17,165 nucleotides of DNA from Deinococcus sp. (GCA_018260275.1 JAGLBK010000030.1:1-17165); one strand, 5' to 3'. Numbered from the stretch's first letter, positions 9,301 to 16,163 are shown. The notes: a model not told the origin generated them from the sequence alone. A program made the numbers and translations.

Positions 9301-9713
9301 TGCGTTACCTGGACGGCAGTCTGGCGGGCAGCACCCCCAACCTGACTACCGGGATCAGCGCCGAGTACCGCCAGCCGCGTCTCAGCGTGAGGGGCGGGGT
9401 GGACGCCCGGATGCTGCTCCAGGACAGGGACAGCCTGACCTATCAGCCCTACCTGGGCCTGAGTGCCAACGTCGCTCAGCGGCTGCGGCTGGGGGCCTGG
9501 GGCCGCGCCCTGGTGCAGCCCGCCACCCAGACCAGCATCGGCGGCTACGGCATAGAGGCCGGGTTTCAGGCACTACCCGGCACCTGGCTGACCGCGGGCT
9601 ATAACCTCAAAGGCTTCGACGGCATCGATACCGCCGGACTGTACACCAGACAGGGGGCCTATATCCGGCTTGACCTGACCCTGGACGAAACACTGAACGG
9701 AGCGACCAAATGA
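6369..9713 (+). CDS. Large predicted outer-membrane beta-barrel protein
   Basis: A 1114-residue protein whose ATG overlaps the previous stop by four bases and is preceded by GGGAGG. Signal peptide MKHTFSALMLLGAVLTAQAGA, then an Ala/Pro/Thr/Val low-complexity stretch to ~55. Residues ~60-135 resemble the end of a DUF11 unit (PGSSHLNGAALPDP, compare PGSSLLDGQPLADP in the preceding protein). Ig-like segments follow to ~390. From ~395 to the end the chain is a succession of short alternating hydrophobic/polar strands separated by Gly/Asn/Asp turns, ending AYIRLDLTLDETL, as expected for a barrel of many strands. The stretch RNVDYTLDPQTGIVTL (about residues 575-590) is a compact plug-like or periplasmic motif also reminiscent of very large barrel proteins in other phyla. 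It probably sits in the outer membrane, with the neighbouring secreted proteins as cargo or partners. The exact family is not recognised. Confidence 0.75.
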   Translation: MKHTFSALMLLGAVLTAQAGAQATPGAVTLQASPAPVTSPVVSAAAPSPATLSPVTAPTTNPLTVTSLSTIRLSFDLQGQKYPAATYLVAQKPVGASSYQPGSSHLNGAALPDPLVGASGTLYWLLDAATLAQVTQQAGQQQTELSYQVTHTAPLPPLPQAALLVHDTRDSTASNTPAWQRLSGQADLSDYGGAVPLSAESPSENPGAIKLPLDGSQVRRSDQIGVVVEVPVGSDLTPTINGQPIAATQLGDSQTSADGQTERRHYYAVKIRPGVNTITLGNQQTTFRYAGATASYQLEPLSLIADGSTPIRVRIQALDADGILSEQPYLTVQSNLEPTQPDARPTETGYQIALKDGVGILELRPQTTPVALSVDLWRDTQVFHRTFEVQAGGAAVGVGMVSATLGLNGGLNGAGLSSDNLSIQARAYYEGPLAGGKVYLSADKNGLPRTEDVNNRNATFGDSSQQTVPLQGSDPVAFAYEHPRFRAAYRQSGLPVTAVPVTGQITALSASTRGNTRVSGFAAWLPSDLVSAQPLTPEGTRLLRLGRENLAPDSESLTVVTTDRDTGAELERRTLVRNVDYTLDPQTGIVTLAQALSRVDENLNPVTVLATYRLASSSQNRTLAYGAQVETGGENARVGAALVHMDGVTTYGVAGHYFTPDVQADARVLVAGGIHAEATASASWGPSNASRSTASLSAYHQDASYNGLGDQGEGTRFKAKLSAPLTDRVLALADADYTQSLSGRQGNIAAQALYKFKPLIVGAGAKYSFGDQQGVSLIGSVGYDDGKLVTLLTHSQPVSGNVSPVTDFKASYPLSRNLRIGLNDHYVWNEGHTTSVTLDSTVGRTNYAVGYDLPNAGGSGNRARFGVSTSLPLSSRTSLGLRGAYVRDLRASTSQLSGSADLMYSADHYVASLGTDLTYDTSLTSPLTTVVRAGISGDLSTHLNVSADTTLQFGQTPGTRIGLGYAYRNTALSSLGYLRYLDGSLAGSTPNLTTGISAEYRQPRLSVRGGVDARMLLQDRDSLTYQPYLGLSANVAQRLRLGAWGRALVQPATQTSIGGYGIEAGFQALPGTWLTAGYNLKGFDGIDTAGLYTRQGAYIRLDLTLDETLNGATK

Positions 9714-12109
9714 ACCACCGGAATAAAAAATCTGTTTTGATGCTGGGGCTGGCGCTGGGGCTTACGGCAGTACTGGGCACGGCAGGGGCAGAAACGACAG
9801 CCAACTGTGCACAACCAGCATCACCCGTCATTCCCCTGACGACCACCTGGAACTTTACCAACGGTGGTGCTTTTGCCGACGGATTTACGGCTCAGTCTTA
9901 TGGAGGAAGTGGGGCTACCGGGTACGGCATGAGTATCGTCAGTTTCACCGACGGTCCGGTTGGCTCCTCACCTGGGCGTACCATTACCAGCTACGCCGAT
10001 ACACCAGGAACCTATGACATTGGTGACATCAAGTTTCTACGAATTGGTTTCGTATGGGCTGAGAACGGTGGGCCACTCCTGCCTGCATCCAGCAGCCGGG
10101 CCGGGACACTTAATCTCTACTTTGCGGGCCAGAAGATTTTGACCTTTACCTCCACCAAAGGTTGGGGAAACAAGACCACGCCAGGCGTGATGCAGGCCCT
10201 GGGGACCAATGCCACTTTGTACTCCGGTAGTGGTACCAAACTGGGGTCTACTATCAATGTCCTGCCGCTGACCAACGACAATGCCATCAACAACTCGTCC
10301 CAGAGCGAAGGTAACAGCCGGGCGCAACTGGTATGGTATTACCTGCGCCTGCCCGACGGCCTGCCGACCACGGGGGCTTTTCGGATCGAGGCTCCGGCCG
10401 TTCCAGATGCCAAACTGAACGACCTTTTTGACGACGTGCGTATTTATCTGCCCAGCACGGCGCAGTCTTACTTGTGCTTGAAGAAACAGCAAAACAGTGG
10501 CACACTTGGACAGGCTTTTGCTTTCAACAACGTGGGACTGGATTTTGCCAATGCTGGAGGCACGTCATCCACCGACGCCTCCGGCCAGACCACCTCGAAT
10601 GTCACGATTACGCCGGCAGCCCTCAAGCAGCCCTATATCAAGTCCACCGTGCCGGGCCGCGTGACCAATCCCGACAACGTCAGCCTCACCGAGACGGCCC
10701 CGGGCTACCTGATTAGCCGCGTAGACTGCGACAAACCTGCTGATATGAGTGGGACTGCTTCACAATTGGCAGTCAGCCAGACTACAACGCCAATTACTTT
10801 GACCAGCCTGCCCTTTGGCGTCATGACCACCTGCACGGTGTACAACGATTCCACGGCGGATCTGGTCAATAAGGCCCCTATTGTGTCGTATGTCAAGCAG
10901 TTCAGCCGGAAGTCAGCCAATGACCAGGTCTCGCTGAGCCTCAGCAGCCCCAATACCACTGCCAAAAACCTGACCACCAGCGGCGTGGCTGCCACCTATC
11001 AGGTCGGCCAGTTGCAGGACACCAACTATAGCTACCAGGGCTATAACTCCGGGACAGTGGGGACGCGCATCGTTTACCCCCTCTATACCATGACGGAGGC
11101 GGCAGCGGGGGGAACCACACCCCTGAGCAGCACCAACTATGACGTGTCCTATCAGTGTGTCAACAGCACACAGGGCAATTCCACGACCAACCTGCCCAGC
11201 GGTACCCTGAGCGGCCCATACTCGTTGACCGTTCAGCCGTCGCTGGATATCGTGAGTCTGGGTGACACGATTACCTGCACTATTACAAACAGCGCTAAAA
11301 AGACTGGTTCGCTAACCATCCAAAAGTCCGGGCCAGTTATCTCTATGCCCAGTGGAAGCAGTGACGTACTGGTGACTTACACTATCACCCTCAGTAATCC
11401 TTCCAGCGGCGGGATCCCAGCCTTAAACACCTTAAAAGGAGTTACCGTCACTGATACCTTCACCAATGGGTATTACAGCACCAACAGCTATAGCGGAACG
11501 GGTTCAGCAACTGTGACTACCCCTTCAGCTGGCCCTGGTGGAACAATTACCTGGGTACTTCCTGACTGGGGAGCCAGTGACCACAATGACCGCATTATGG
11601 CTGTGACCCTCAAGATGCCTACCCTGGCTGCGGCTGAGGCGCTAGTGGCTGGCAACAGAAATGTCAGCGATACGGCAAACTACACTTCTACTCGTTACAA
11701 CGGTGTTGGTATTAGTCAGGGGGCAGATAATGGCGTTCCTGCCAGCGTCACCACCAACCTGATTCTGGTTGACTCGCCAGTCAAGACCGTGCGTAACGTG
11801 ACCCCATCCAGAGTGAGCACACCCGGAGCAACGGCCACCGGCAACCCCGGCGACACCGTGGAATACTGCATCACGGTTAATAACTACTCGGACCTGCCCG
11901 CCAGTAACTACACCATCCAGGACACGGTCAGCCCCCTTCTGCAACCGGTCAGTGGGTCAACCTACACGCTGAAGTACGGCGTAGGCGGCAGTACCAGCAA
12001 CACGATTTCTCAGACTTCACCCTTTTCGCAGACTATTGGTACCATTCCAGCGGCGACCACCAGTGGCCCTGGCGTCGGCACGCTGTGCTTTCAGGCCACT
12101 ATCAAATGA
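9710..12109 (+). CDS. Secreted DUF11 / prealbumin-fold-like surface protein
   Basis: A 799-residue exported protein, start at 9710 overlapping the stop of the barrel gene (ATGA) with GGAG upstream. Signal peptide spans about 1-27 (LMLGLALGLTAVLGTAGA). Residues ~28-250 form a unique beta-rich domain that starts WNFTNGG and ends DDVRIYLP, possibly ligand-binding. At ~307-384 and ~390-530 are modules with the pattern T-E-xxPG...C...PFG...TCTVYN, like the SpaA/prealbumin-fold domains of cell-surface adhesins, with paired cysteines. DUF11 domains follow at ~532-690 (SGSSDVLVTYTITLSNPS) and ~687-799 (NPGDTVEYCITVNNYSD). Codon use appears less GC-biased than in the two genes before it. It is the last gene of the coupled set. 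Which ligand it binds cannot be told from sequence. Confidence 0.78.
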   Translation: MNHRNKKSVLMLGLALGLTAVLGTAGAETTANCAQPASPVIPLTTTWNFTNGGAFADGFTAQSYGGSGATGYGMSIVSFTDGPVGSSPGRTITSYADTPGTYDIGDIKFLRIGFVWAENGGPLLPASSSRAGTLNLYFAGQKILTFTSTKGWGNKTTPGVMQALGTNATLYSGSGTKLGSTINVLPLTNDNAINNSSQSEGNSRAQLVWYYLRLPDGLPTTGAFRIEAPAVPDAKLNDLFDDVRIYLPSTAQSYLCLKKQQNSGTLGQAFAFNNVGLDFANAGGTSSTDASGQTTSNVTITPAALKQPYIKSTVPGRVTNPDNVSLTETAPGYLISRVDCDKPADMSGTASQLAVSQTTTPITLTSLPFGVMTTCTVYNDSTADLVNKAPIVSYVKQFSRKSANDQVSLSLSSPNTTAKNLTTSGVAATYQVGQLQDTNYSYQGYNSGTVGTRIVYPLYTMTEAAAGGTTPLSSTNYDVSYQCVNSTQGNSTTNLPSGTLSGPYSLTVQPSLDIVSLGDTITCTITNSAKKTGSLTIQKSGPVISMPSGSSDVLVTYTITLSNPSSGGIPALNTLKGVTVTDTFTNGYYSTNSYSGTGSATVTTPSAGPGGTITWVLPDWGASDHNDRIMAVTLKMPTLAAAEALVAGNRNVSDTANYTSTRYNGVGISQGADNGVPASVTTNLILVDSPVKTVRNVTPSRVSTPGATATGNPGDTVEYCITVNNYSDLPASNYTIQDTVSPLLQPVSGSTYTLKYGVGGSTSNTISQTSPFSQTIGTIPAATTSGPGVGTLCFQATIK

Positions 12110-12138
12110 CACTCACAATGGCTAAAGACGTTGGATTC

Positions 12139-12178
12139 TCGGGGAACGCTTGCGGCAATCCCCTACGCTAATCCCCGA
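12139..12178 (+). terminator. Possible stem-loop after the surface operon
   Basis: TCGGGGA (12139-12145) pairs perfectly with TCCCCGA (12172-12178) across a 26-base loop; an alternative partner TCCCC at 12159-12163 would give a smaller loop. It lies about 30 bases after the last stop. No T-run follows, so termination is only suggested. Confidence 0.3.
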
Positions 12179-12237
12179 AGGCTTGTCTGTGAAAGCTGTG
12201 GGTATCAGTTATACGGATTCGAAGTAAAGATTTCCCA

Positions 12238-12693
12238 TTAAGCTTTGGGGAGCCAGTGGAAGCCGGTGGTCCAAGAGATGAGGGCAGGTTGGTTCATCAG
12301 CCAGGTACAGCGAGCGTTGACCGCTTCCTGAAGTTCGGCCAGTGTGTTCCAGGCCCGATTCGCCAGACCTTCTTTCAAAGGTCTCCATAGATGTTCGGCG
12401 GGCATCAGTTCTGGTGTATAGGGCAGAGAGAACATCAGTTCGATCCCTTCAGGACAGACCACTTTCTTGCTGCGATGCCATCCAGCATTATCGACATAGA
12501 GCACGATGTGGACTTCGTTGTTCGGGTCGACTCGGGCTTTGAACAGCTTTAGGGCTGCATTGAAAGACGCGACATCGACACTATCGAACCGCAGCAGATC
12601 GCAGCGTCCGGTGTAGGGATGAACGAAGCCATAGATGTAGAGCCAGGAATACCCGTTGCTCTGGGGAACGCTGCGGCGTTCCCCTTTCTTCAT
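12238..12693 (-). CDS. IS630 transposase, C-terminal catalytic (DDE) part
   Basis: This frame carries the DDE nuclease domain that moves the element. The domain begins upstream of the ATG at 12693: right after the A8 run it reads IRALVEERQQHYPDKRVEFW and CQDEARHGTKSILSKVWMKK, so the first catalytic aspartate (CQDEARHG) is made only by frameshifting. The other two are D in LYVDNAGWHRSK and E in LMPAEHLWRPLKE. The stop at 12238-12240 lies 12 bases inside the terminal repeat. The ATG at 12693 overlaps the stop of the first half (ATGA), which could give a separate short product lacking the first aspartate. All three catalytic residues are present. Confidence 0.8.
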   Translation of the reverse strand: MKKGERRSVPQSNGYSWLYIYGFVHPYTGRCDLLRFDSVDVASFNAALKLFKARVDPNNEVHIVLYVDNAGWHRSKKVVCPEGIELMFSLPYTPELMPAEHLWRPLKEGLANRAWNTLAELQEAVNARCTWLMNQPALISWTTGFHWLPKA

Positions 12694-13154
12694 CCAGACT
12701 TTGCTGAGGATGCTCTTCGTCCCGTGTCGTGCTTCGTCCTGACACCAGAATTCGACTCGTTTGTCCGGATAGTGCTGTTGCCGTTCTTCAACCAGCGCCC
12801 GGATTTTTTTTGCTGTTCGAGTTGCTCTTCCTGGGTGGCCGCTTTCGGGTGCACTGGACGACCTTTCTGTCTGGAATATCCAAGGCGGCGCAGGTAGAGC
12901 CAGGCCGTCGATGGATCAATGCTTCGACCCGTATGATCTGTGATCCACTCAGCAACTTTACGGATTGTCCATTCACCACCGTCGTCTGGCGGCGATTGGA
13001 GACGTTCATCAAGTACTGAGCGCTGTTCAGCGTTCAGTACAGGGGGCTGTCCTGCTCGCCCCTTGCGGTGATCGATCACGGCTTCGGGACCGTGTTCGTT
13101 GTAACGGTGAATGAGAGCGGCGATCCATCGTCTGGAGCGCCCTAACTGTTCCAA
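12690..13154 (-). CDS. IS630 transposase, N-terminal (DNA-binding) part
   Basis: This frame encodes the helix-turn-helix half of the transposase (EQLGRSRRWIAALIHRYNEH, then WTIRKVAEWITDHTGRSIDP and AWLYLRRLGYSRQKGRP). The listed start is a TTG at 13154; the same frame continues upstream in a protein-like way (ADERDRWFALRTLTQQPQIS) but meets a stop near 13246. The sequence that should precede it (KALTPLPHLTADELLQRQRR) lies in another frame, so one base has been lost near 13230-13236 and the natural start is disconnected. Downstream, an A8 run on this strand (T8 at 12804-12811) marks the point where a -1 slip joins the catalytic half; without it the frame ends in an unrelated tail at 12690. Taken together, the gene looks damaged at its 5' end while keeping the usual slip site. 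Confidence 0.75.
   Translation of the reverse strand: MEQLGRSRRWIAALIHRYNEHGPEAVIDHRKGRAGQPPVLNAEQRSVLDERLQSPPDDGGEWTIRKVAEWITDHTGRSIDPSTAWLYLRRLGYSRQKGRPVHPKAATQEEQLEQQKKSGRWLKNGNSTIRTNESNSGVRTKHDTGRRASSAKSG
12804..12811 (-). promoter_or_regulatory. A8 slip site joining the two transposase frames
   Basis: Eight T on the plus strand give CAA AAA AAA TCC on the coding strand. Rereading one A gives AAA ATC CGG and enters the catalytic frame. Homopolymer A runs in this position are typical programmed slip sites of IS630 elements. A plain assembly or mutational indel in the run is the alternative. Confidence 0.6.
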
Positions 13155-13324
13155 CAGGACAGTGCGGGAAATCTGAGGCTGCTGGGTCAGCGTTCGAAGG
13201 GCAAACCAGCGATCACGTTCATCGGCAGTGGTGCACGACGTTGACGTTGCAACAGCTCATCGGCGGTCAAATGTGGAAGAGGAGTCAGCGCTTTGATGAA
13301 TCGATTATACTTCGAATCCGTATA

Positions 13325-13515
13325 AGATGGCGATAAACCCCTTCAAAACACGAAATATACTGGGCCTTCGGGTGACATGCTCAATGGACTGTCGAAAGCT
13401 ACTCAGCGCCCGGGGCCTATCCCTGGGCATGGCTCATTCCCCCGGCGAGCCGAAGATAAAGCGCGGGAGGAGCGTCTCAAGGCCTCCCGGGCGGCCCATG
13501 AACTCAGTAGATACA
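13325..13515. other. Gene-free stretch with two GC-rich stem-loops
   Basis: No supported gene. Two stem-loops are visible: GCCCGGGG (13408-13415)/CCCTGGGC (13421-13428), loop CCTAT with one G-U pair; and CGGGAGG (13464-13470)/CCTCCCG (13483-13489), perfect, loop 12. Between 13431 and 13512 one plus frame reads like an Arg/Glu/Ala helix (AEDKAREERLKASRAAHELS), which may be a scrap of a lost gene, but the frame runs on through the CRISPR-like repeats and is not a gene as it stands. Confidence 0.5.
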
Positions 13516-13517
13516 GA

Positions 13518-13607
13518 CTTCAATCCCCTACGAGGCAATTTACCCCTGATATGGGGCTATTAGGATTCATTTTTCCATTTGCTTCATATTTCAATCCTCT
13601 AAGAGGC
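13518..13607 (-). CRISPR. Two diverged CRISPR-repeat-like units (remnant or mini-array)
   Basis: CTTCAATCCCCTACGAGGC (13518-13536) and TTTCAATCCTCTAAGAGGC (13589-13607) match at 16 of 19 bases and are spaced 71 bp apart, the period expected for a ~36-base repeat plus ~35-base spacer. Read on the minus strand they give GCCTC-TTA-GAGG, a 4-bp stem with 3-base loop, followed by GATTGAAA, the 3' handle style of many class 1 repeats cleaved by Cas6. The minus strand is also the coding strand of cas6 just upstream. The 5' halves of the two units do not match each other, and no third unit occurs one period away on either side, so this is not an intact array. It could be the decayed end of one, or a solitary crRNA-like RNA. 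Confidence 0.5.
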
Positions 13608-13709
13608 GACCCAGCTCAGAAATTCCAGCCCACCACATTCTAGCCCATTGAATTGACGACGGGTTTAAGACTGACTGCATTCTCATGGGACTCGCCGTCA
13701 GTTCTGGTC

Positions 13710-13768
13710 ACTGGGGCCAGGGGCACAGCCTGTCAGAGAAGAGCCACCTGGCCCATCCCGTACGGGGT
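13710..13768 (-). other. Stem-loop at the 3' end of cas6
   Basis: GGGCCAGG and CCTGGCCC lie either side of the cas6 stop (about 13711-13718 and 13752-13759), an 8-bp stem with a ~33-base loop. It might mark the end of the cas mRNA or a boundary before the repeat-like units. There is no T-run, so termination is not claimed. Confidence 0.25.
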
Positions 13769-14503
13769 TTTAGTGCCGACTCCAGTATAAGGCGCGAGGG
13801 CCGCGAGGCGCCCCAGAACCCGCCTCAGCTCCGCATCATCTTCCTGCACCTGCCACATGACCTTGCCGACAAAGCCCACATAGTCATGCCGTCCCGCCCG
13901 GTGCTCTTCAGTCTGCACACTGAGCCGGGTGATGCTCACCCGGTCTGTCAGCGCTTCAGCCAGAAGATCGGCGTTTTCAAACGGCTGCGGCGCGAACGCC
14001 TGGTAAGAGCGCAGCAAGCCCCCCAGCACCAGCCGCGTTTCGGGAATGGGCGTGTACCTGCGCTTGCCATTCCTAAGGGAAGTCGCGAACACCGTCGGCG
14101 TCAGAAATTCCAGGGCCAGCGAGGAGCGCGGGGGAGCCGCGGCGATGTCGGCCCAGCTGACACACCCAGCCCGCGGGTGGCCCTCGGGGGTCGCCAGCAG
14201 CCGCCCAATCTGGTAGTCCTCCGTCCCCAGCCGCCAGCGTGGCGCCCTGGTGAGCAGCACGGAGAGCAACGGCGCGAACAGGTCGTCGTTCAGCAGCGTG
14301 ATGCGCAGGCGCATCCCGCCCCGCCCCGGCCTGACCGCCAGGGTAAACGGGACGCGCCTGGCGTCGTGGACCGTGGCGCTCAGATCGGGTGAGATGAGGG
14401 AAAGCAGGTGGTAAAAGAGTCCGTGCGCTGCCTGGTGAGGCTGCAGTGGCTGCGGAGCACCCTCACGCTCACTCACCAGGTCCAGGATAAAAGCGTGTGG
14501 CAT
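13733..14503 (-). CDS. cas6: Cas6 endoribonuclease of a type I-D CRISPR system
   Basis: A 256-residue protein of the RAMP fold that would cut pre-crRNA at the base of the repeat hairpin and stay on the 3' end of the crRNA in class 1 systems. Supporting features: the C-terminal glycine-rich loop GVGTKTPYGMG at ~241-251, in the family's usual place; an N-terminal helix with histidines (QAAHGLFYHLL, H27 and H32) where Cas6 proteins often hold the catalytic histidine; and size typical for Cas6. Its ATG (14501-14503) shares one base with the csc1 stop (TGATG), so translation is coupled. It is the last gene of the operon visible here and lies about 125 bp from the CRISPR-like units, on the same strand. 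The function is assigned from these motifs and from context; which histidine is catalytic is not certain. Confidence 0.87.
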   Translation of the reverse strand: MPHAFILDLVSEREGAPQPLQPHQAAHGLFYHLLSLISPDLSATVHDARRVPFTLAVRPGRGGMRLRITLLNDDLFAPLLSVLLTRAPRWRLGTEDYQIGRLLATPEGHPRAGCVSWADIAAAPPRSSLALEFLTPTVFATSLRNGKRRYTPIPETRLVLGGLLRSYQAFAPQPFENADLLAEALTDRVSITRLSVQTEEHRAGRHDYVGFVGKVMWQVQEDDAELRRVLGRLAALAPYTGVGTKTPYGMGQVALL

Positions 14504-15180
14504 CAGGGGAACCGGTAGCCCAGGTCGGCAGGAATGTTAAGGCCATCTTCCAGCGTCAGATGCGGGCCATCAAAGCGGGCATGGTCGACGATGGAAACGG
14601 GCGGCATGTTGATCAGGTCGAACAGGGTGGGCCGCAGCTCAGTATCCAGGGGGTTCAGCGGGTGGTGGGTGGTAAAGGGGCCTCTCCCCCTGCGCACGCT
14701 CACGGCCTGCACTTCCACGGCCGCCTTGCCGAACCATTTGCCCAGCCGGATCCAGTGGGGGAACCTGAGAGCTTCACCCGAGAGCAGGTACGCCCTGAAC
14801 TGCGACTCCGGGGCCAGCTCACGGGCGCGGCCATAGCCCGGCACATTGACGCTGGATCGCTCCATCTGGACGTGGTTACGGGTATCGGCAAACTTGAAAG
14901 TGTGGGACACGAAGCGCACCTGCTGGGGACGCGCCGGGGCCACGTACACTCCCCGTTCGCGCAGTGGTGCAAGGTGTTCGCGGTAGTGCGGCACCTGTAC
15001 CGCGTCGTGATAGTCGGCGGTCACCAGGCCCAGTGCATAGCTCAGCGCGTAATTGTGCAGGTATTCCCCCGTCTGGTACGAGCGCCCCAGCTCCCGGGTG
15101 GCGTGATAGACCCCGTCCCCCAGCGTGATGGTCAGTCTGTAGACGCGGGGGAGGCGAGGATCAGCCGGGAACCCACTCAT
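14503..15180 (-). CDS. csc1: Csc1 (Cas5 of type I-D Cascade)
   Basis: A 225-residue RAMP-fold protein that in type I-D holds the 5' handle of the crRNA in the effector complex. The family is recognised from the N-terminal block YRLTITLGDGVYHATRELGR with YQTGEYLHNYALSYALGL, and the C-terminal part with FPHWIRLGKWFGKAAVEV and NPLDTEL. The ATG at 15178-15180 overlaps the csc2 stop (ATGA), and its own stop overlaps the cas6 start, so csc2, csc1 and cas6 form one translationally coupled unit. The gene order csc2-csc1-cas6 is the standard type I-D order. Length is normal for the family; no damage is visible. Confidence 0.9.
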   Translation of the reverse strand: MSGFPADPRLPRVYRLTITLGDGVYHATRELGRSYQTGEYLHNYALSYALGLVTADYHDAVQVPHYREHLAPLRERGVYVAPARPQQVRFVSHTFKFADTRNHVQMERSSVNVPGYGRARELAPESQFRAYLLSGEALRFPHWIRLGKWFGKAAVEVQAVSVRRGRGPFTTHHPLNPLDTELRPTLFDLINMPPVSIVDHARFDGPHLTLEDGLNIPADLGYRFP

Positions 15181-16163
15181 TTCCTGGCCCTCCCCGCTCT
15201 GGCCTTCCTGGCGCCACCGACCCCAATCCGCTCGGCGTATTCGCGGGTCTGGGCGGCGTAGTCCTGCAGAAAGGTCCTGAGTTTATCGGCGTCGGTGAAG
15301 GTGGCGTCCAGTTCGCCCAGCAGTGCGTCCAGTGCAGCTCCCTCGACCACTTTACAGGTCACACCGTCCTGTTGCACCAGCTCTTTTGCCGCCCTCAGCA
15401 CCGCTGACGGCACATCGCCCCCGCCGCTGGTCAGGTCATGCACCCTCTGCGTCAGTTTGAGATTGGCGAAAATCTCGCCGTCGGCAAATATCAGGGCCAC
15501 GATCTGGTTGTCCAGCCGACCCGTGCGGGTGGTCTGCGCGCCGTAGAGCCTGGAGCGGCGGACGTTGTTGATGACGTAGGCCAGTCCCAGCGCGGTGGGG
15601 TCGCGCAGGGTCAGCACGCCCGGAAAGTACACTCCGGGTTTGACGTGGTCCTGCTGACTGAAGCGGTTGGAGGTCACGCCCTTTTTTGTCATCGTGCCGT
15701 CCTCGTACGGCGCGTTGAGGGTAAAACTCTCGTGCGAGTCGTCGTAGCTGGTCAGCGAGTAAGCCGTGTCGCTGTAGACCTTGCTCTTTTCCGCACCCGT
15801 GTCGCTCATCGCGTAACCGTAGGTGACGCAGTCCGGGCAGACGCCGCAGAACCCAGTCTCCTGATCGTTATACGCGCAGTCTCTTCCCAGCTCTTCTTTG
15901 ATCTGGTCGTAGACTCCGTAGCGCCGCAGCAGTTCGCGCCCCGTCAGGCGCTCGGGGGTGGTCTGCTTGCGCTTGAAGATGGTCAGGCGGGTCATTTTCT
16001 GGGTATCGTCCAGTCCGGCCTGAACGTGGGCGGTATTGAGTTCGCCATCGGTCCTGAACACGGCATAGGAGTCGGTGCGGCGCAGCACCACCAGGTGCGC
16101 GTAGTAGGCTCCGGGGCGCTCGGGAATCCGGGTCTGCAGACTGTCAACGTAAGCTTCAAACAT
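15177..16163 (-). CDS. csc2: Csc2 (Cas7 backbone of type I-D Cascade)
   Basis: A 328-residue protein that coats the crRNA in the type I-D interference complex. The start is the ATG at 16161-16163 (MFEAYVDSLQTRIPERPG), with TAAGGA a few bases before it; the frame is open further back into the neighbouring IS region, giving an artificial 34-residue extension that should not be annotated. Family marks: four cysteines at about 96, 106, 109 and 112 (C-x9-C-x2-C-x2-C, ending FCGVCPDCVTYG), probably zinc-binding; EKSKVYSDTAYSLTSYDDSH; and GVTSNRFSQQDHVKPG. The C-terminus is Lys/Arg-rich (GGARKARAGRARK). It is the first cas gene in the visible operon; the usual upstream partner cas10d is not between csc2 and the IS4-type gene and must lie beyond the window, elsewhere, or be lost. 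Confidence 0.92.
   Translation of the reverse strand: MFEAYVDSLQTRIPERPGAYYAHLVVLRRTDSYAVFRTDGELNTAHVQAGLDDTQKMTRLTIFKRKQTTPERLTGRELLRRYGVYDQIKEELGRDCAYNDQETGFCGVCPDCVTYGYAMSDTGAEKSKVYSDTAYSLTSYDDSHESFTLNAPYEDGTMTKKGVTSNRFSQQDHVKPGVYFPGVLTLRDPTALGLAYVINNVRRSRLYGAQTTRTGRLDNQIVALIFADGEIFANLKLTQRVHDLTSGGGDVPSAVLRAAKELVQQDGVTCKVVEGAALDALLGELDATFTDADKLRTFLQDYAAQTREYAERIGVGGARKARAGRARK

Larger units (their letters stand above)
12212..13322 (-). mobile_element. Full-length IS630-type insertion sequence
   Basis: The 15-bp ends TACGGATTCGAAGTA (12212-12226) and its exact reverse complement (13308-13322) bound 1111 bp and are flanked by TA on both sides (12210-12211, 13323-13324), the target duplication expected for IS630/Tc1 elements. 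The only gene inside is a split transposase on the minus strand. The element lies between the surface operon and the CRISPR-associated block and points toward the end of the surface operon. Confidence 0.88.

Noticed and set aside
12156..12167. CAATCCCCTACG, identical to 12 bases of the first CRISPR-like unit
   Set aside because: Neither the bases before it nor those after it match the unit. With the IS removed the distance is about 251 bp, not a multiple of 71. Probably chance, though a repeat scrap cannot be excluded.
13377..13643. 88-codon plus-strand frame in the gap before cas6
   Set aside because: It runs straight through both CRISPR-like repeats and has no ribosome site or family; only a short helical-looking segment is noted as a possible gene scrap.
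13685..14392. 235-codon plus-strand frame opposite cas6, and similar frames opposite csc1 and csc2 (14497-15261, 15438-16175)
   Set aside because: They lie wholly opposite well-supported cas genes and show no domain of their own.
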